NCBI GenBank assembly: GCA_034096865.1
Contig: JAWQFJ010001241.1
Location: 163,941-206,440, forward strand
Source: Theodoxus fluviatilis
Lineage: Eukaryota > Mollusca > Gastropoda > Cycloneritida > Neritidae
DNA length: 42,500 bases
Direction of reading: 5' to 3'
Part shown: positions 1-12,107 of the stretch, in pieces
How the letters are laid out: each line of letters starts with the position of its first letter
How positions within the stretch are numbered: position 1 is the stretch's first letter
Position numbers and translations under genes: made by a program
Notes under the pieces: generated by a model
Databases searched by the model: none
What the model saw: the letters and a program-made list of their open reading frames with translations, nothing else
Told to the model about the DNA's origin: nothing

Positions 1-541
1 CCTTTTCTTGAAGCATTTACTCCGTCTTCTGTCAGGATCTGGCTTGTGAAATGTTTTTCAAAGGTAATCATCGCGGAACTTGGCTTGCAAAATATTTCCG
101 CCTTAGCATGCAAAGCGCTCCGGAAACCTCCTCAGAAAAGAGCAGACAAGATAATTGGTTTAATGTTGTTTGTGAAGCGTCTTTGATCAGTAGTTTTTCT
201 TTGAAACTTAGTCGCTCGAAAGAATTTGATTATGCCTGTCTGGCGAAATTGATCAGTGCACGGGGAAATTAATGCACCGATAATTTTTTACGATCAGCAT
301 AGCATAACAGTTTTGGTTGAAAATGACGAGCATGTGCAGTGAGTCTCTCTCCCCGAGTGTCTTTCATCGCAGCGATAACGCTTACAAGAGCGATAAGCCA
401 GTTGCTGGCGATGCCTTCTTGCTCAGATAGAAGGCACGCAGTGACGTCTGCATTCTGGCCGCTCCAGCGATAACTGCCCCCCTTTCCAGAGGCTAAGAGA
501 CCCCTTGTTGGGAACGCGTGGAGACCTTGCTGCGGGAGCTT
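1..541. other. Non-coding, nothing recognised
   Basis: Short open frames on both strands show no recognisable domain, no splice-site pairing and no codon pattern distinguishing them from chance. No repeat was seen before the poly-G run. Either intergenic DNA or part of a long intron upstream of the phosphodiesterase exons. Confidence 0.5.
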
Positions 542-565
542 GGGGGGGGGGGGGGGGGGGGGGGG
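542..565. repeat. Poly-G homopolymer (24 nt)
   Basis: An uninterrupted run of about 24 G residues. Runs like this can form G-quadruplexes and are frequent sites of length error in sequencing and assembly, so the exact length should not be trusted. Confidence 0.9.
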
Positions 566-1256
566 CCTTTCGGTGTTAGCGATAAGCATCGGGCGTGTGC
601 CAGCCTCCCTCCTACTCCTCTAGAGCTTCATCCTTTTCATCCTTGCTGCGGCCTCCCGAAATGACACCCCGTGATAGCAGGACTGCGGCAGTTTTTCCCT
701 CTGGTGTGCCATGAGAAGAGGATGATGCCAAATCAGAAAGGGTGATGTCCTTTCTGTGTAAATCCATCTTGGCCTGATCAAATGTGACGCATGTCGGTGA
801 CTCTGTGGGTGGTTGCCTTCTATTTTCATGTGCTTATCCGTGACTGGAATCGGAGGGTTCTGTAAGCTCACAGTGCATTTGGGACATGCCGAGTGAGGGG
901 TGTCTGGGCTCTGATAAGAAACACAGCAAAAAGTGAACTGTTAACTTGCGCATGTTGAAATGTAGCAGCTGAGCTGACTGCTCGCGTCGCTTCGCAGCGT
1001 CGATGCTTGCTTTGCACCGATTCACTGTCTCTAGATATGGAAGCCTTTTTTCAGGTTTTCTAAGCTACACTGCACATTTCTCTTCCAAAATGTAGAAACC
1101 ATTTGTCCAACTTGGCGACTGAATGCTTCGAGTGAACATTTTGCAGGTCTGTTGAATTGTTTTTTTTTATATGTCTTGACATCAAAGAACTGTACAGCTT
1201 TTGCTTTTCCTCCATAATCTATCAAACTGGTACTAACTGTGTACACCAATCAGTCC
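566..1256. other. Non-coding, nothing recognised
   Basis: Mixed-composition DNA with only short opposing open frames. No domain, RNA gene or tandem repeat was seen. Confidence 0.5.
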
Positions 1257-2015
1257 TTATGTGCCAGGGTTTGTGTGTCTGTGTGTTTTATGTTCGCGTG
1301 TATGCGTGCTTGCATGTAACTTGCGTGCTTGCATGTAACGTACATGCATGCGTGCGTGCGTGCGTGCGCACATTGTGTGTGTTTATGTGTATGTGAATTT
1401 GTGTAGTGTCTGCTTGTCCGTGTGTGTACCGGCTTATCTGGCAGTCTCTGTTATTGTCATTATTCGTCTCTCTGGCTCGCTGTCTTTCAGTGTCCGTTCT
1501 TTCTGTGCGTCTGTTTGTCTGTGTGTGTTCTGTCTGTCTGTGTGTGTTCTGTCTGTGTGTGTTCTGCCTGTCTGTGGGTGTTCTGTCTGTGTGTGTTCTG
1601 TCTTTGTTCTGTCTGTTTGTGTGTGTTCTGTCTGTATATGTGTGTGTCCTGTCTGTATATGTATGTGTTCTGTCTGTGTGTGTTCTGTCTGTGTGTGTTC
1701 TGTCTGTCTATGTGTGTTTTGTCTGTCTGTGTGTGTTCTGTCTGTGTTTTGTCTGTGTCTGTGTGTGTTCTGTCTGTATATGTATGTGTTCTGTATGTAT
1801 ATGTGTGTGTTCTGTCTGTGTATGTGTGAATTCTGTCTGTCTGTGTGTGTTCTGTCTGTGTGTGTTCTGTCTGTCTGTGTGTGTTCTGTCTGTCTGTGTG
1901 TGTTCTGTCTGTGTCTGTGTGTGTTCTGTCTGTATGTGTGTGTGTTCTGTCTGTGTATGTGTGTATTCTGTCTGTCTGTATGTGTGTGTTTGTGCACGTG
2001 GTGTGTTTGTGTCTG

Positions 2016-2068
<53 letters not shown>

Positions 2069-2090
2069 ATCTGTTAGTGTATTTTTGTCT
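1257..2090. repeat. GT-rich minisatellite ending in (GT)n
   Basis: The tract begins with imperfect TGTGTG and TGCGTGCG sequence. From about 1505 it becomes an irregular array of 15- to 19-bp units of the form TGTGTGTTCTGTCTG, with extra TGTC inserts and TATATG variants. It ends in a clean (GT)24 at 2019-2066. All frames on both strands are open for long distances because the units lack stops, giving spurious Cys/Val/Ser-rich or His/Thr-rich proteins. These are not genes. Confidence 0.92.
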
Positions 2091-2150
2091 GTTTGATTCA
2101 GGACATATCCATCTGTGAATTTTTATCTCTAGCTTTCTTTTTTCCTTTTT

Positions 2151-3004
2151 GACTCACATGCGAAGCAAAAGTGAGTCTATGTACTGAGCCGTGTCGTCCG
2201 TCCGTCCGGGCGTCCGGGCGTCCGTCCGTCCGGGCGTCCGGGCGTCCGGGCGTAAAAAACTTAAACGTTGGATTTTTCTCGGAGACTATTAAGTCTATCA
2301 ACACCAAATGTGGCATGATGGTGTATGATGACAAGGCCTCAAAAAACATACATAGTGACTTGACCTTGCTTCAAGGTCAAGGTCACAGGAGCCATAAATG
2401 TGGTCTCAAAAACAGTCATTTTTCACATTTTCCCAATTTTCTCCCACGTTATTGAGAATGGCGACCTTAGCTACAAGTGGTATATAGGTCAAAGCAAGCC
2501 CTATCTTTTGATACCAGTTTGGTTGACCTTGCTTCAAGGTCAAGGTCACAGGAGCTCTTCAAAGTTGGATTGTATACATATTTTGAAGTGACCTTGACCC
2601 TGAACTATGGAAGATAACTGTTTCAAACTTAATAATTATGTGGGGCACATGTTATACTTTCATCATGAGACACATTTGGTCACATATCATCAAGGTCAAG
2701 GTCACTTTGACCCTTATGAAATGTGACCAAAATGGGGTAGTGAACCACTAAAAGTGACTATATCTCATGGTAGAAAGTGCCAATAAGCACCATTGTGCTT
2801 CCTATGTCTTGAATTAACAGCTTTGTGTTGCATGACCTTGGATGACCTTGACCTTGGGTCAAGGTCACATGTATTTTGGTAGGAAAAATGTGTAAAGCAT
2901 TTCTTTGTGTATGATGTCATTGGTAGGTTTAGTTGTTTGACCTTGACCTTGAAGGTCACCTGAAGGTCAAAGTCATATAAAGGTCAAGGTCAAGCATGTG
3001 AGTC
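2151..3004. mobile_element. MITE-like non-autonomous element rich in AAGGTCA motifs
   Basis: The block is bounded by an exact 11-bp inverted repeat: GACTCACATGC at 2151-2161 and GCATGTGAGTC at 2994-3004. The left end also contains a hairpin (GACTCAC at 2151-2157, GTGAGTC at 2171-2177), followed by a CGTCCGTCCGGG tandem at 2195-2252. The interior has no coding capacity. It carries about 19 copies of AAGGTCA or its complement TGACCTT, many paired as TCAAGGTCAAGGTCA. The right edge may run on to about 3024 through a small GGGC-TTT-GCCC hairpin. I saw no clear target-site duplication. Repeats of this general look occur in molluscan genomes; the class (MITE, Helitron-related or other) is not decided by this single copy. 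Confidence 0.6.
2195..2252. repeat. CGTCCGTCCGGG tandem repeat inside the element
   Basis: Short GC-rich array alternating CGTC and CGGG tetramers, about 58 bp, near the left end of the MITE-like element. It probably belongs to the element itself. Confidence 0.8.
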
Positions 3005-3024
3005 GTATGGGCTTTGCCCTTCTT

Positions 3025-3980
3025 GTTCTTTTTTCTGTGTGTTAATCCAACCGTCCGTCTTCTCGGCCTTTAATACTTTGTTCATTTGGAGAGCAAGTGT
3101 ATTCGCTTATTTCTTTGCTGTCATTTGTTTGCATAGCATGGCATTTTCAATCTCTCTCTGAACCTCTTTATTCAGAGTGTCTGTCATCAGTTTTACGTTA
3201 AGGCACAGAGGATCCAACGACATCCAAGTCTTACTGATAAAAGTATCCGAACGTGGAAACAATTCTGACACGTGTTCTCGCTCACAAAGTAGATCGCCCA
3301 GGGAAAGTTGATGCAGCCAGGAGGAAATGGAATGAAAAATAGTGACAGATAATCGGCACGGCAATAGAGAGGGAACCTGAGGTCCGTGTATCTAAACCGT
3401 GGAAATTTTTTAAATCACAAACCATCGGGCATCGACGGATGACGTTTTGCCTCCTCGAAAAACTCAATTTTTGTTGGGTTGTTGAAAGCTGATAACCTGC
3501 GAAGAGGGAGAGGGGTAGAGAATTGTTTGGGCTTAGTGGCGACTGATTATGTCTGATGTACAGAAACACCTTTTTATGCATTAGTAAGGAAAAGCCATGA
3601 ATAACAGTTTTGTTGGAGATTGGGGTTGAGTAGCCGGTTTTGGCGGGTAGAGAGCGAGGTTGCTGTGGTGAAGGTGGCGATAGCAAGGTAGGGGTGGATG
3701 CGTTGGGTTGAGGATTGAAATGCCGAAGACTATTTTTGGCAATACTGATGGAGAAATATGATTAAGGATGGTGTGGTCCTAAAGCGGAAAAAGCTGTCTG
3801 GTTGTTGTGATTCGATGATGGACGATGAACGGTCTGTGATTCAGCCGTAGTGGATTTTCCATTAGTCCAGATCTCTCAAGTGTTCGCAGTAGCTGACAGT
3901 GAAGGGCGTCTTCATTCAAAGGCCGTTACCGCCATTACGTTGATGGTGTCCTCCTCTACTGTCTCGGCAGAAATATCCTC
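3025..3980. other. Non-coding, nothing recognised
   Basis: Anonymous DNA. A minus-strand open frame at 3282-3686 has no recognisable motif and is not supported by splice sites or a polyadenylation signal. Confidence 0.45.
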
Positions 3981-4691
3981 TTAGACGCTGACGCACTGCT
4001 TCAAAATGACATTTTCTGCGCGAGAGAAGTCGGATGCAGATGAAACGCAAGACGAGTCGACGACAGGCCTGGAGGACCGCACGCCTTCGCCAACCTCGCG
4101 GAGCCCTGAAAAATCGGAGATGTGCGTGACCCTCTGTAATAAATGGATTCCGACATTTTCCATTTATCCTCGGATCGTTGCTTCCTGGACGAGTGGCTCT
4201 GGAGCAGGCAATCTAGAGAGGAAATTACAAACTTCGATACCGTAGTCTCTTCGCCTGGCTGAGGAGCCGCCTTCCCAGTGTATTTTGATGGTCAGGGGTC
4301 TCTTTCCAATGCCGCCCAGACCCGATAGCTTTTCTCCGATTTCTCGAGGATCGAGGTGGGGAAAACCCGCGGCCGATGTGATCGATGAGGTCGTGATGGC
4401 GTGTCCGATGGAGAAGGGTCTGAGCTCGTGATGCGTCTTGTTAAGGCTCCCTGGGCCCATTTCCAGACCGGGCAGTCTATTCCGTCGCCTGTCTGGTCGC
4501 TTCCCTCGGGGGCAATAGCGCTCCGATTTGGCTCTCGTCTTTCGCCTGCCTGTCGGCCATCTACGTGGCTGATGCAAGGAGGAAACGAGGCGTTCTCGCC
4601 CCCAAGATGTCGCAAGGCGCAGCCTGCGTAGGCTCCATCCAGTCCAGGAGGTCTTTAGAGAATGCTTCGAGTTGTGGCTTGAGCTGAGCAT
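3981..4691. other. GC- and CpG-rich block with overlapping open frames, unidentified
   Basis: About 0.7 kb that is clearly richer in G, C and CpG than its flanks. The minus strand is open at 4164-4691 (175 codons) and, in another frame, at 4292-4615. The plus strand is open at 4006-4245. No product is recognised. The minus-strand translations are rich in Arg, Ser and Pro. Possible explanations are a decayed mobile-element coding region with frameshifts, an unrecognised exon or a CpG-rich regulatory region. I see no clear splice sites and cannot choose among them. Confidence 0.25.
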
Positions 4692-6630
4692 CGCTGGTGC
4701 GAAGTCATTTGAACGCGATGAGTGTCTGCTGTAGTCTGAATGCCTAGAGTAGGAAAATGCTGCAAGGGCAACTGTGCGTGGTGAACTGTTTTGCTTGTCA
4801 ATAGTTTTCAGAGGAGGGAAGTCGAAAGATCTCGATTATGGGGTAAATTTACTCTGTTGCTTAACAGGCTCCCAGAATATTTCTTATGAATTAGTTCCTT
4901 TTCCCACTATATTTTCAGAGTTTTCTTTTAAAATGTGTTGACTTTGTACACTTATTGTAGTCTAGAAGCAAGATGGTTAGAGGGATATAGTAAGGGACTT
5001 CACGTGGTTTTTGCTTCATTATTTATCACACGGTCTGTCAACTATGCTTAAACAAAGATGTTTAACACTTTTTAGGCGCGGCATATCTCCTCCTGGAAGC
5101 GAAATTTGAGAAACAGAATTTCAAGATCTATTGCCTGCAGTGATGAGATAAACTGAGCGGTTTTATCCTGCTTTCGAGATGAGGAATATTGCAAATGCGC
5201 CGCTCTGCGTTGCGTTTCTTGCCTGCCCCAGGTTTACGTCTTCAGGTCAGATGCCAGGAGAGCGGAGTGGGTAATTGCCGCTGGGGGCAGTTTTTGCCCT
5301 CTTGCCCTTCCAGCTTCCTCTGGGCTTAATGGAAGTTTACTGCTCCGAACGGTGTTTGCGTTTTTTCCTCCCTGTCCACTTAAAAGAATTAAAAACTCGA
5401 TCAACAACAGTTCGATTTTATTATTCATGTTTGTTCAATAAATCTCTTCTAATCTTCATCATTCTAAACTGCGGAGGTCGATAGTTTCTCGCCGACTTGA
5501 ACCGCTAGTTACTTGAAGCTGTGAACTTGTGATGAATCGCCTCATGACGTACTTCCGGCCCCGTGCTGTGCGTGCGTGCCAGTTCCCAGTGAAACAAGTT
5601 GTCCTTCCTGGAAGGTCTGTCCATCTGTTCCCCCTTGTCCCCATTCCTTGTTGTCGTCGCCCCTCGGTTTAGTGTCCCGATACATCATTGACACCGTGCC
5701 TGCTCTTCCTTCTCCGTGTCTGACCCGCCTTCCACACGCTGCTTTTCCAGTCTCTTCTTTGCACTGTTAGCCTTCTTTCTGTCTGTTGGCTTCAGCGTTT
5801 GACTTCGTGCGACACCTCTTTTTCACATTTGCCACATTCTGGTATTTTGTCTTCATTCTATTATTTTGATGAAAGTAACCTTTGTACTACTCCTTCTGTC
5901 TTTGTTGTTGTCAATAGGAACATCTGCATTTCCTTTGTATGTAGCTGAGAGCACTAATGCAAGTACGTGTATTTCACTTTTTTTGAGAATGCATGCTAAT
6001 CTTTGCTGTGTCCAAGCTCGCGTGTTACAGATATGACGTTAATGAAGTTTCACGACAAGAAAGAAAGCGATACCCAAATATGTCAAATGTGGGTAACAAT
6101 TTACATTGGATAACGCTAGATTAGTTTCAGCAGGAAATGGCAACGATGTATGTCACGTCATTTCTGTTCCACACAGATTGCAAAGCAGCAGCAGCAGCAG
6201 CATTGCAGTTTTAGAATGGAAGACTTCAGGGAGCCTGCCAGCTTTTGTAAATTTCTCTGTTGGTTGTAGATTGCTTTAGCAAGGTTTTGTACTTTGGTAG
6301 CCGCTGCAAATCTCATGATCGAAGAGGATACAAGCTGGAAGAGAAACTGTGGTCTGTTGCATGTTCGCGCGAATCAATATTCACCAGGACGCGTGTTTAC
6401 GTAAACGGTGCCATCAGATGGTGGGTGGATTTCTGCGCTCTAGAACGCAGTTTCTACTCCTGTCTATGCAAGGTGTGAATGAACGTGAGATTCTTGACTT
6501 CTGGAGTCTGCCTATGTCGATTCAAGCTCCTGCTTTTTCATTACATGGGGAGCTGCTCACAGTGGCAAACAAAGAGGTACAGGCTCGGTCGTCGCTCTCC
6601 GACTGTAATGAGAAACATCGTAATCTCAGT
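4692..6630. other. Non-coding, only a short (GCA)6 tract
   Basis: No gene or RNA was recognised. A small trinucleotide run of about six GCA units lies at 6185-6202. Open frames at 5275, 5576 and 6260 are short and lack recognisable content. Confidence 0.45.
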
Positions 6631-6728
6631 TGACGATGGCATGCAGTCGTGTGAGAGATCTCATTTGACGATGGCATGCAGTCGTGTGAGAGATCTCAGT
6701 TGACGATGGCATGCAGTCCTGTGAGAAA
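6631..6728. repeat. 36-bp tandem repeat, nearly three copies
   Basis: The units start with TGACGATGGCATGCAGTC at 6631, 6667 and 6703, a 36-bp period, and differ by only a few bases. The third copy breaks off near 6728. The period is a multiple of three, so a frame runs through all copies, but nothing suggests it is translated. Confidence 0.9.
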
Positions 6729-7744
6729 TGATGGCTCGAGGCGCAGCCAAGTCAATTGGTCTCGTCTTACACAACGTTTCCATTCCCTGCCTCGTGTCTG
6801 TGACTCGAGCAGTGAACCGACCCCCTGCCGCTCTGTGGTGCCGCGTCTGTCTTGGCTTCTAACTCGGGACGACAACAGTGACGGAACAGCGTGCTCGGTC
6901 CATTTAGATTTTGATCTCACACCGCCCTTCTGTATTTGTGGAAACAGTAGAAGAGTTGTGAGGTGCTGATGAATGGTGAGTGTTGGGAGTGGGAGTAAAG
7001 AAGAAAATGGGGACTTGAGTAAGATATGTTACGTGGAAAAGCAAAAAAGAAAATGGTACTGCTTGAAAACAACCACCGAAGTGACAACCGCGCCTCGAAA
7101 TCCCTGAGACAGTTTTTGTTCTTGTTGAGCAACGAGGAAATGTTCATGTCCTCTTCTCTGTCTGCTTATTTTCTGTCGGCCATTATTCTCGCGTTTGGGT
7201 CAGTCTGACCTCGTTCATCATTCCCAGACTGTGAGGTGTGCTTGTCGTGAGCCTCAGCCATCCTCTCCTGGCATTATCTCTCCTGCACTAATGAAGCTTT
7301 GAGCTTCGGAAATGGAGTTGCGAGTGCGTCTGCTTGTTCGCATTATCTCCAAGGAGGTTTTTATAACGCCGTTAATGTATGGACGAAAAGACAGCTCCGC
7401 GACAGCAAATTAGAAGGGAAACCATCAGCAGCGCTCCGGGCTAGTTACAGGCTGCCGGAGTGACTTGACGAGCACAACAACGCTTGTGTGCTCTGCGCAC
7501 TGATACGGTTGTAACTTCCTGAAAGCGGAGAAACCCGGAAAATGGAATTACTTTCATGTAGCTTGAGCGTAAACCGTGGTAATGAGAAACTTATGTTGCC
7601 GTGGGTTTTAATGGAGCTTTTGCTCACGGAGGAAATAGAGTATTAAAGGAGGCTTATACTCCGCCGTGTTTATTGCGAAAAACACACTGCTGTCGATGTA
7701 GTCTTGTCAGAGAAGTAGTTCCAGAGATCTTGTTTGGTATTTAG
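6729..7744. other. Non-coding, nothing recognised
   Basis: Opposing open frames of 60-97 codons occur at 6676-7627. None has a recognisable domain or matching splice signals. Confidence 0.45.
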
Positions 7745-7878
7745 GGACACACACACACACACACAAACAAACACACACACGCACACACACACAAACACAC
7801 ACACACACACATGCACACACATACACACACAAACACACACAGACACACAAACACACACACACACAGACACACACAGAC

Positions 7879-7913
<35 letters not shown>

Positions 7914-7946
7914 CAGACACACACACAAACACAGACACACACACAA

Positions 7947-7984
<38 letters not shown>

Positions 7985-8012
7985 ATATATACACACACAC
8001 ACATACACACAC
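7745..8012. repeat. (CA)n microsatellite with short AT run
   Basis: About 268 bp of (AC)n interrupted by single-base variants giving ACAA, ACAG and ATGC. A pure TA stretch lies near 7979-7990. Open frames on both strands here encode only His/Thr or Cys/Val repeats and are spurious. Confidence 0.95.
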
Positions 8013-10795
8013 ACATAGAGGCAGCTGTGAGAATTGTCGGATATGAGCTAATTCTAAGTGCTACAGAGTTTTGAGTGTTCAATCCTGCAGCAAAAGATTC
8101 CACAACGAGAACGAGACTGATCTTAATCCCCAAAGACTTAATAACGTCAGCGTTTGCGTTTTATCGGTAAACATATTTCATTGGCTTCCAGTTTACCTCG
8201 CCGTTCCTGCAAACAGAAAAACTCTTTGCCAAGTCACCAGAGATCGAATCGCTTAGAAACCTACTCAGGCCTCGACTGTATCCATGCAACGCTCATAGAA
8301 CATCTCTCCCTAATGGCATTTCACACTACATCCTGTCTCAATATAGCGAGAGGTTACGGGCCGCACTGATGTTTCTTCTGCAGGACTTTCCAGCCTCTCG
8401 TCGCTGTATGCTAGCGTCACGCCTCGATCGATGCAAATCGAGGGGCGAAATTAGCTCCGATTCCAAGTAGAATTTTCCCACAGTTCCCAATGGCCCTGGA
8501 CATCTTGGCAAGCTTTGCGGCCATCTCCAAGACTGGGTCAACAAGACATTTTCCACGGGAAAGGCCGCGAAAATTGCTTCTCGGATTAACCAGGGATCAG
8601 AGTTGGACCGTTGCCCGTCCTTCCTGTCCATTAGAGGGTCGTGGCGGGATCTACAGGGATCAAGGTTTTTGTTGGTACGAGAATTGCTCGTAATGAATTG
8701 CCCTAACGACTCCATCAGTGGCATTCAGCCCGCAGAGACAGACCCTCTGCCTGGATGCTCCACTTCTGCCTCCACACGTGTCAACACAGGCCCAGACGGA
8801 ACTGCCGGGCCGTTTAGCCCTGTTGGCACTGTGTGTCTGGACGTCTTTGATTCCCCCAGACAGTCGGTTCCTCGGCTCAGAATGGCCACGAAATTGCTTT
8901 TGTTGACTAAATTTGCTCTTGCTGCTTTCATCTTTCGTCTGGCAACGCCAGTCATGCAACCTTGACGATTGCTGCCCCATGAAGCAGTTTGTTACCTGAG
9001 ATGTTTTGGTGGTCATTTTGAAGACGTTGCTTTGTCCCAGAATAGAGCATGAAAGCGACAAGGCAGCCACTAGAGCCAGATGCCCAGACTGCTTGTCACG
9101 GGCAGTCGTTGTTCTGATTTCCAGGTCGAGCTGTGGCTGTGGAACCAGTTTTACTACTAAGAACCTTCAACTATTTTAGACCACTGGTTACAAAGTGCGT
9201 ACATCATTAGAAGAGGGGAAAAACACCACCCAACCCTTTTGTTATGAATATCTGGTCCAGTCACGATGCAGGAAAAACTCAAAGTAAGTATTCTATTTGT
9301 GAAGCACGTTTCTGCACCATACTCCGGAAGCATGACATTTTAATAGTCCCTTCCATTAATTTGTTTTGATTATGATGAAACTATTACAAGGTATAGGGCA
9401 TTCCATTGTTATGTTTCTGTGTTGTGGAAAAATCGATGGATATCACCTATGCATTTGACAGCGATGTTGTGGGCGGATATGATGTGTCCCGATAAAAGAA
9501 CTAATCGGGCGACGAGAATTGTGCAGTCTCAAATGACTTGGTAGCTCGCAGTATTTATGCACCGCCTTTTTCAGCTGACAAACTCGATCCCTAACGACAA
9601 AGGTTTATATCCACGATACACAACTACTTTACTCTAGTTACGTCTGCCTAGTTTTCTCATTTGTCGAGATGTGACCTTTTGATTTTACCGAGAGGTAAAT
9701 TACTCTAATACAAAAAAATTATGTTGCTGTTTAGAAGAAGACTAATACTGTTAATAGACCCTTTGTGGTCTTGTTTCATGAGTACTCTCTCACATTGCCC
9801 TAGAAACAGCATTTTTTTATTATGGTGCCGAGCCTTGGAATACGTCATAATGGTGTTATGTTATGTGAGAACTATAACAAGAAAAATGAGGTCATCTGCT
9901 TCGGTATGACATTTGGGTGAATGGAACATATTGACACCACAAAATTACATCCTGTGTGGCATTGTCGCCCTATTACTGATGAAGGCCCCAGTGAGGCTTT
10001 CGGAAAAGCAGGCTGGTTTTGGGAGCTGCTTGGTTTATGGTGGCGTCACGCTGATGTGTGTATATACTGGGTCTGCGTGCAGATGATCTGCGACTAGTAC
10101 ACAAAGGTCTCCCTATCTTCCAGACCTGGCCTCCTCTTCAAGCCAAGTGCCCTCGTGTACGCAGGGCAAACGATCGTGTTGTTGTCCTCGTCCTGGCTCG
10201 TGAGAGCGATACGTGCATTATCCTCCAGAGAAAAGACGGCACTATCAGGCGGAGAGAGGCAGGGGAGGGGAAACTCAATCAAACGATCTATTCAAGACGA
10301 CCGGGAGAGCATTGAGCTCTCAGCGTGGACTGCTCTTTTCAAAGGCGCCAGATCTTATCGAGAAGGTGAAAGCATGACCAACTCGAGCGTGCATAGAAAT
10401 AGGTGCTCCTCACAAGATCGAGCAGGCGCCCCGCTCTTTAGTTGGAATGACACGGTGTCTGAATGCCTCAGCCCAGGCCGTTTTGGGTTCCACTGGTGCA
10501 GAGAACTTGGTCCGTCTTGCTCGCTTATTGTCTACACGTGGGATGAAGGCATCCAACCTTCAGCTTTATTGTTGCTCTTCTTCATGAGTCCCTTACAGTC
10601 AAGTGAATTTGCTCTGACGGAAGGGTTCCTGAATTGATGAAGCGTTCCTAAAGATAGAGTAGAATGAAGATTGTGTAGGAGGCTTGTCGATTGGTCGATT
10701 CGGTGACTGCATTTATGATAAGTGAAATTTGTTTTATCTTGTTAGAGGGGAATATGTTGGTGTGAAGCGTGAATGTAAACCTCCACTCCCACTCA

Positions 10796-10801
<6 letters not shown>
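8013..10801. other. Non-coding, unassigned open frames only
   Basis: Overlapping frames on both strands occur at 8338-9070 (longest 136 codons, minus) and at 10155-10637 (160 codons, plus). I recognise no protein family in them. Because both strands are open over the same bases, base composition is a sufficient explanation. From 9070 to 10050 nothing stands out. Confidence 0.4.
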
Positions 10802-10884
<83 letters not shown>

Positions 10885-10941
10885 ATTTCTCTCTCTCGCA
10901 CGCCACGCACGCACGCACGCACACATGCATATGCACTCAAA

Positions 10942-10974
<33 letters not shown>
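10802..10974. repeat. Compound (CT)n - (CA)n microsatellite
   Basis: A (CT)n run at about 10803-10897 with two TAT interruptions is followed by CGCACG units and a (CA)15 run at 10945-10974. The CT part is a homopyrimidine tract able to form triplex DNA. Confidence 0.95.
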
Positions 10975-10978
<4 letters not shown>

Positions 10979-12107
10979 TTTCCGTTTTCACTTTGTGAAC
11001 CAAAACGAGGCATTTGAAGTGGCGCACAATAATACTGTCCAACAGAGCATGCCCACGTGTGCATGAGTGAGAAGATTGTAAATACCTCTATCAAACATTT
11101 CTTTATTGGACATGGCGATGTATGTACCAACGACCACACACTTTGTTAACGGGTGAAGGAGTGAAGCTTTCAACCGTACCAAGAGCGCTAACTTCTAGGC
11201 ACCCAGTTCTAGGCACGAACACTAAACGAAGGCGAACTACAACATATGCACGGTCTACTCGCTGCCTCATGCTGCTATCACATGCGTAACTTTCTAACTT
11301 TCGCGTGTGGTATCAATTGATCTCACAGCTTCAGGTAGAGTTGCCCTGCTCATTGATGCGGAGTTAGAAAACGAGATAACACCTCACTCTAAAGTGATGT
11401 TGCCCCACCAGTTGACTAAAGAAATTAGGAGAATCTCCTCTCTTATAAGATGATCCAACCCAACCTTTTGATGTAAAGTAAGTAAATGAGAGAACTTCCC
11501 TTCATTATTCCATGCCAAACGGTGGGTCCGTGACCTGCTACATGGAATGCGAATCTAGTCCTCGATCATTGCTGGTGCTGGAACTCGGCAGGAAATTCAA
11601 TCGCGGCCTATCTCTAAACTGGAGACTCTCCTGGGGGTGGTGGGGGGAGCAAAGGAGGGGGAGGGGCATCGTTCGTGCGTCACTAGCCAGGGCATGTCCC
11701 GCCCCTCCCCTCCCCACCCCCCTCCCCCGGCCTCCCACCTTCACCTCGTTCAGACCCCACCACCTCACCCACGCAGATCGCCATGATCCTCAACTCGCAT
11801 GCTCGTGAGACACTTCAGAGCTCTCTCCGTTTACCCCCACCTCTTTGGATAGGCATGCAGTGCTCAGCTGGAAATACCACACCCACATCCCTTTTACCCT
11901 TTTGGGTACCTCTCCTTCCTCCTCTCACCTCCCACTTCCACAACCCCACCACCCAACTTTACCCTTCCCTTCATGTCCCCTTTCCCATTTTCATGTAGGA
12001 GACTAACTACTTGAAATCTCCCCTCTACTCACATAATGTGTATTCAACGGTCTCTTCCTTGATCCCCCACCCCTTAACCTCCGCAAAGTATATATTTTTT
12101 AATATAC
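10975..12107. other. Non-coding; C-rich stretch at 11698-11770
   Basis: Nothing coding was recognised. A pyrimidine-biased, CCCC-rich segment lies at about 11698-11770, and further CCACC-rich sequence occurs to about 11990. Opposing frames at 11512-11808 reflect this composition. Confidence 0.45.

Noticed and set aside
1348..2118. 256-codon Cys/Val/Ser-rich open frame and overlapping frames on both strands
   Set aside because: It lies wholly in a GT-rich minisatellite that contains no stop codons in several frames. The protein is only a readout of the repeat.
6631..6728. Possible CRISPR-like direct repeats
   Set aside because: The 36-bp units are directly abutting with no spacers, in a eukaryotic context. 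It is an ordinary minisatellite.
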